Assembly: GCA_021775795.1 (NCBI GenBank)
Contig: JAJFHB010000387.1
Location: 1 to 6,830, forward strand
DNA from: Hyphomicrobiales bacterium
Lineage (GTDB): Bacteria > Pseudomonadota > Alphaproteobacteria > Rhizobiales > JAJFHB01
Length of the DNA: 6,830 nucleotides
Direction of reading: 5' to 3'
The number at the start of each line of letters is the position of its first letter. Position 1 is the stretch's first letter. The position numbers and the translations under genes are program-made. The notes under the pieces are model-generated. The model ran no database searches, was not told the origin of the DNA, and saw only the letters and a program-made list of their open reading frames with translations. Positions 5,601 through 6,830 of this stretch are shown here, in pieces.

Positions 5601-6746
5601 TCAGCTCTTCTTTGTTTTGGCGTTGAATAGACGCCCCACCATGTCAAAGACCGGCCACAGCGGGTTCGACTTTGCTTTTTCGAGCTCCGCCTTGGAGCGA
5701 ACAAGTGCGCCGAGTAGCGGGGCCACATTGGTAACCGCGTGGCCTCTCCGGTTCTCGAACATTGCAGAAAACATCCCGCACGCAATTTCTGTTGCAGTGT
5801 CTATGTCAACGCGCCCTTCTTCCAGCAGAACAGCCATCTGCTGTTCAAACCGCAAGCCAATGGTCTTGTTGATCAGGTTGAGTGCGTAATAGTGCCTTAC
5901 CTTGGCACCCTTAATGGGGCCGTCGGCACAAGCCGGACCAAAGTTCCAACTGTGGTCAAGAAATTTCAAAGCCTCACGAAAATGCGACACCTCTACATCC
6001 GGCTTGTTGAACTCATCAAGAAACATTGAGTAGTTGCCAATCGCCGCAATAATGGCGGACTGGTCAAACCATTCGTGATTATCAAACTTGTCCGTGTCCC
6101 AGACAACGTCAAGGAACCGGCGCGTAAGTTCGGTATTCCTCATGACGAACAAGCCGGAGTTTATCCTGGTTTTGGAAGGAGTATTCAAAATGGCATGGCG
6201 TTCGGCGGCAAAATAGAGATCGTGCTCGGTGTCGATTTCGTCCTTTATGGAGGCATTCAGGTCAACAAACACAGCGTCCGTATCAATCCAGAATATGTAA
6301 TCGAAGCCTTCTTCGAGAAGCTGCCGGGCGGTTTGAATTTTCGTCCAGGCAGGCGGTTTTGAAATTTCGACGTCTTCATACGCGTGAAACTCCATGTCGT
6401 GCCTGTCCGCATACGCCTGCATAATCGGCGTGGACAGCTCTGCAAGACCCTCGAAACTTGAGTTGTACCCCGTGAACAGACACCATCTGTCAGAAGTTTT
6501 CCGGGTGTTTGGTGTTGGGCACTTAGGCTCGGGCGCTGCTCCTGGTTTCTCGCCTTCCGGCAAGCCAAAGCCCGCAGCGCTGATGATGAACTCTTGCGGC
6601 CGTGTCTCAGCATCAAAATTCGAAACACGCATAAGACGATGCCAGGGGGCAACGCCATCTTCGCGCCAGCGGGCGGAGTGGAACGAGGTCAGATGCAGGT
6701 CTGGACGAAAGACGCTAGCACGACCAGCCGGACGCCTCAACTGCAT
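5601..6746 (-). CDS. glycosyltransferase, GT34-like (GMA12/MNN10 type)
   Basis: The 381-residue frame carries the landmarks of a GT-A fold transferase. It has WTKIQTARQLLEEGFDYIFW (134-153) leading into IDTD (154-157), the metal-binding DxD motif (D155, D157). It then has RINSGLFVMRN (194-204), HEWFDQSA (224-231) and a late histidine (H285 in RHYYALN) that may complete the metal site. This order is that of family GT34 galactosyl/mannosyl-type transferases, which use nucleotide sugars. There is no signal peptide or membrane span, so it would act in the cytoplasm or at the membrane surface, for example on a cell-surface polysaccharide or lipid; donor and acceptor are unknown. The start is uncertain: neither the ATG at 6746 nor the next in-frame ATG at 6632 (residue 39) has a good ribosome binding site. 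The first 40 residues are Arg- and His-rich and show no recognisable family motif. It lies 23 bases after the end of another minus-strand gene and converges on ldtR. Confidence 0.82.
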   Translation of the reverse strand: MQLRRPAGRASVFRPDLHLTSFHSARWREDGVAPWHRLMRVSNFDAETRPQEFIISAAGFGLPEGEKPGAAPEPKCPTPNTRKTSDRWCLFTGYNSSFEGLAELSTPIMQAYADRHDMEFHAYEDVEISKPPAWTKIQTARQLLEEGFDYIFWIDTDAVFVDLNASIKDEIDTEHDLYFAAERHAILNTPSKTRINSGLFVMRNTELTRRFLDVVWDTDKFDNHEWFDQSAIIAAIGNYSMFLDEFNKPDVEVSHFREALKFLDHSWNFGPACADGPIKGAKVRHYYALNLINKTIGLRFEQQMAVLLEEGRVDIDTATEIACGMFSAMFENRRGHAVTNVAPLLGALVRSKAELEKAKSNPLWPVFDMVGRLFNAKTKKS

Positions 6747-6769
6747 CCGGACCCGGCCCGGTGCGGTGG

Positions 6770-6830
6770 CTACTCGGCTGACGACTCTCCGGCCGCACCC
6801 GCAGTGGCTTCGGCAGCCTTCTTGTCGGCA
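6770..6830 (-). CDS. C-terminal end of an unidentified gene
   Basis: On the minus strand a frame enters from the right edge and ends at TAG (6770-6772). Its last residues read ADKKAAEATAGAAGESSAE. Alanine-, lysine- and glutamate-rich tails like this are common on alphaproteobacterial ribosomal proteins and chaperones, but twenty residues cannot identify the gene. It ends 23 bases before the first possible glycosyltransferase start, so the two may share a transcript. Confidence 0.5.
   Translation of the reverse strand, partial: ADKKAAEATAGAAGESSAE

Noticed and set aside
6663..6735. TTGAGG-N17-TAGCGT on the minus strand as a promoter for the glycosyltransferase
   Set aside because: Matches are too poor (4/6 and 3/6) in a GC-rich stretch to support a call.

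Overview
The window reads as ordinary chromosome of an alphaproteobacterium, most likely of the order Hyphomicrobiales (Rhizobiales). The main evidence is a LdtR-type winged-helix regulator, a protein I know only from that order. The extensin-like secreted protein and the valine genes fit this. Base composition is moderately GC-rich by eye throughout, and I see no mobile element, tRNA, rRNA, CRISPR array or long repeat.

Layout, left to right. Bases 1-638 (+) hold the C-terminus of an M15-type (D-Ala-D-Ala carboxypeptidase-like) metallopeptidase whose frame runs past its expected end, then a 69-residue two-helix membrane protein, then a YbjQ/UPF0145 family protein. They probably form one transcript. 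Bases 642-1586 (-) encode a secreted extensin-like protein with an acidic, proline-rich linker. It converges on the YbjQ gene with only 3 bases between the two stop codons. A 105-base divergent intergenic region carries a plausible promoter for the rightward operon.

Bases 1692-4881 (+) form a valine catabolic operon. It encodes an acyl-CoA dehydrogenase (isobutyryl-CoA dehydrogenase by context), 3-hydroxyisobutyryl-CoA hydrolase and 3-hydroxyisobutyrate dehydrogenase (mmsB). Together they take isobutyryl-CoA toward methylmalonate semialdehyde. The methacrylyl-CoA hydratase step and mmsA are not in the window. The gap before mmsB contains a 25-codon hydrophobic open frame that nearly fills it.

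Bases 5031-5537 (+) encode LdtR, preceded by an AT-rich leader with two short inverted repeats and followed by a strong intrinsic terminator (5566-5600). Bases 5601-6746 (-) encode a glycosyltransferase resembling family GT34 (GMA12/MNN10). To its right, the last codons of another minus-strand gene, with an Ala/Glu/Lys-rich tail, enter from the window edge.

I did not find a convincing undescribed system. The points most worth checking are the lost or displaced stop of the M15 gene, the micro-ORF inside the valine operon, the inverted repeats before ldtR, and the uncertain start and role of the glycosyltransferase.
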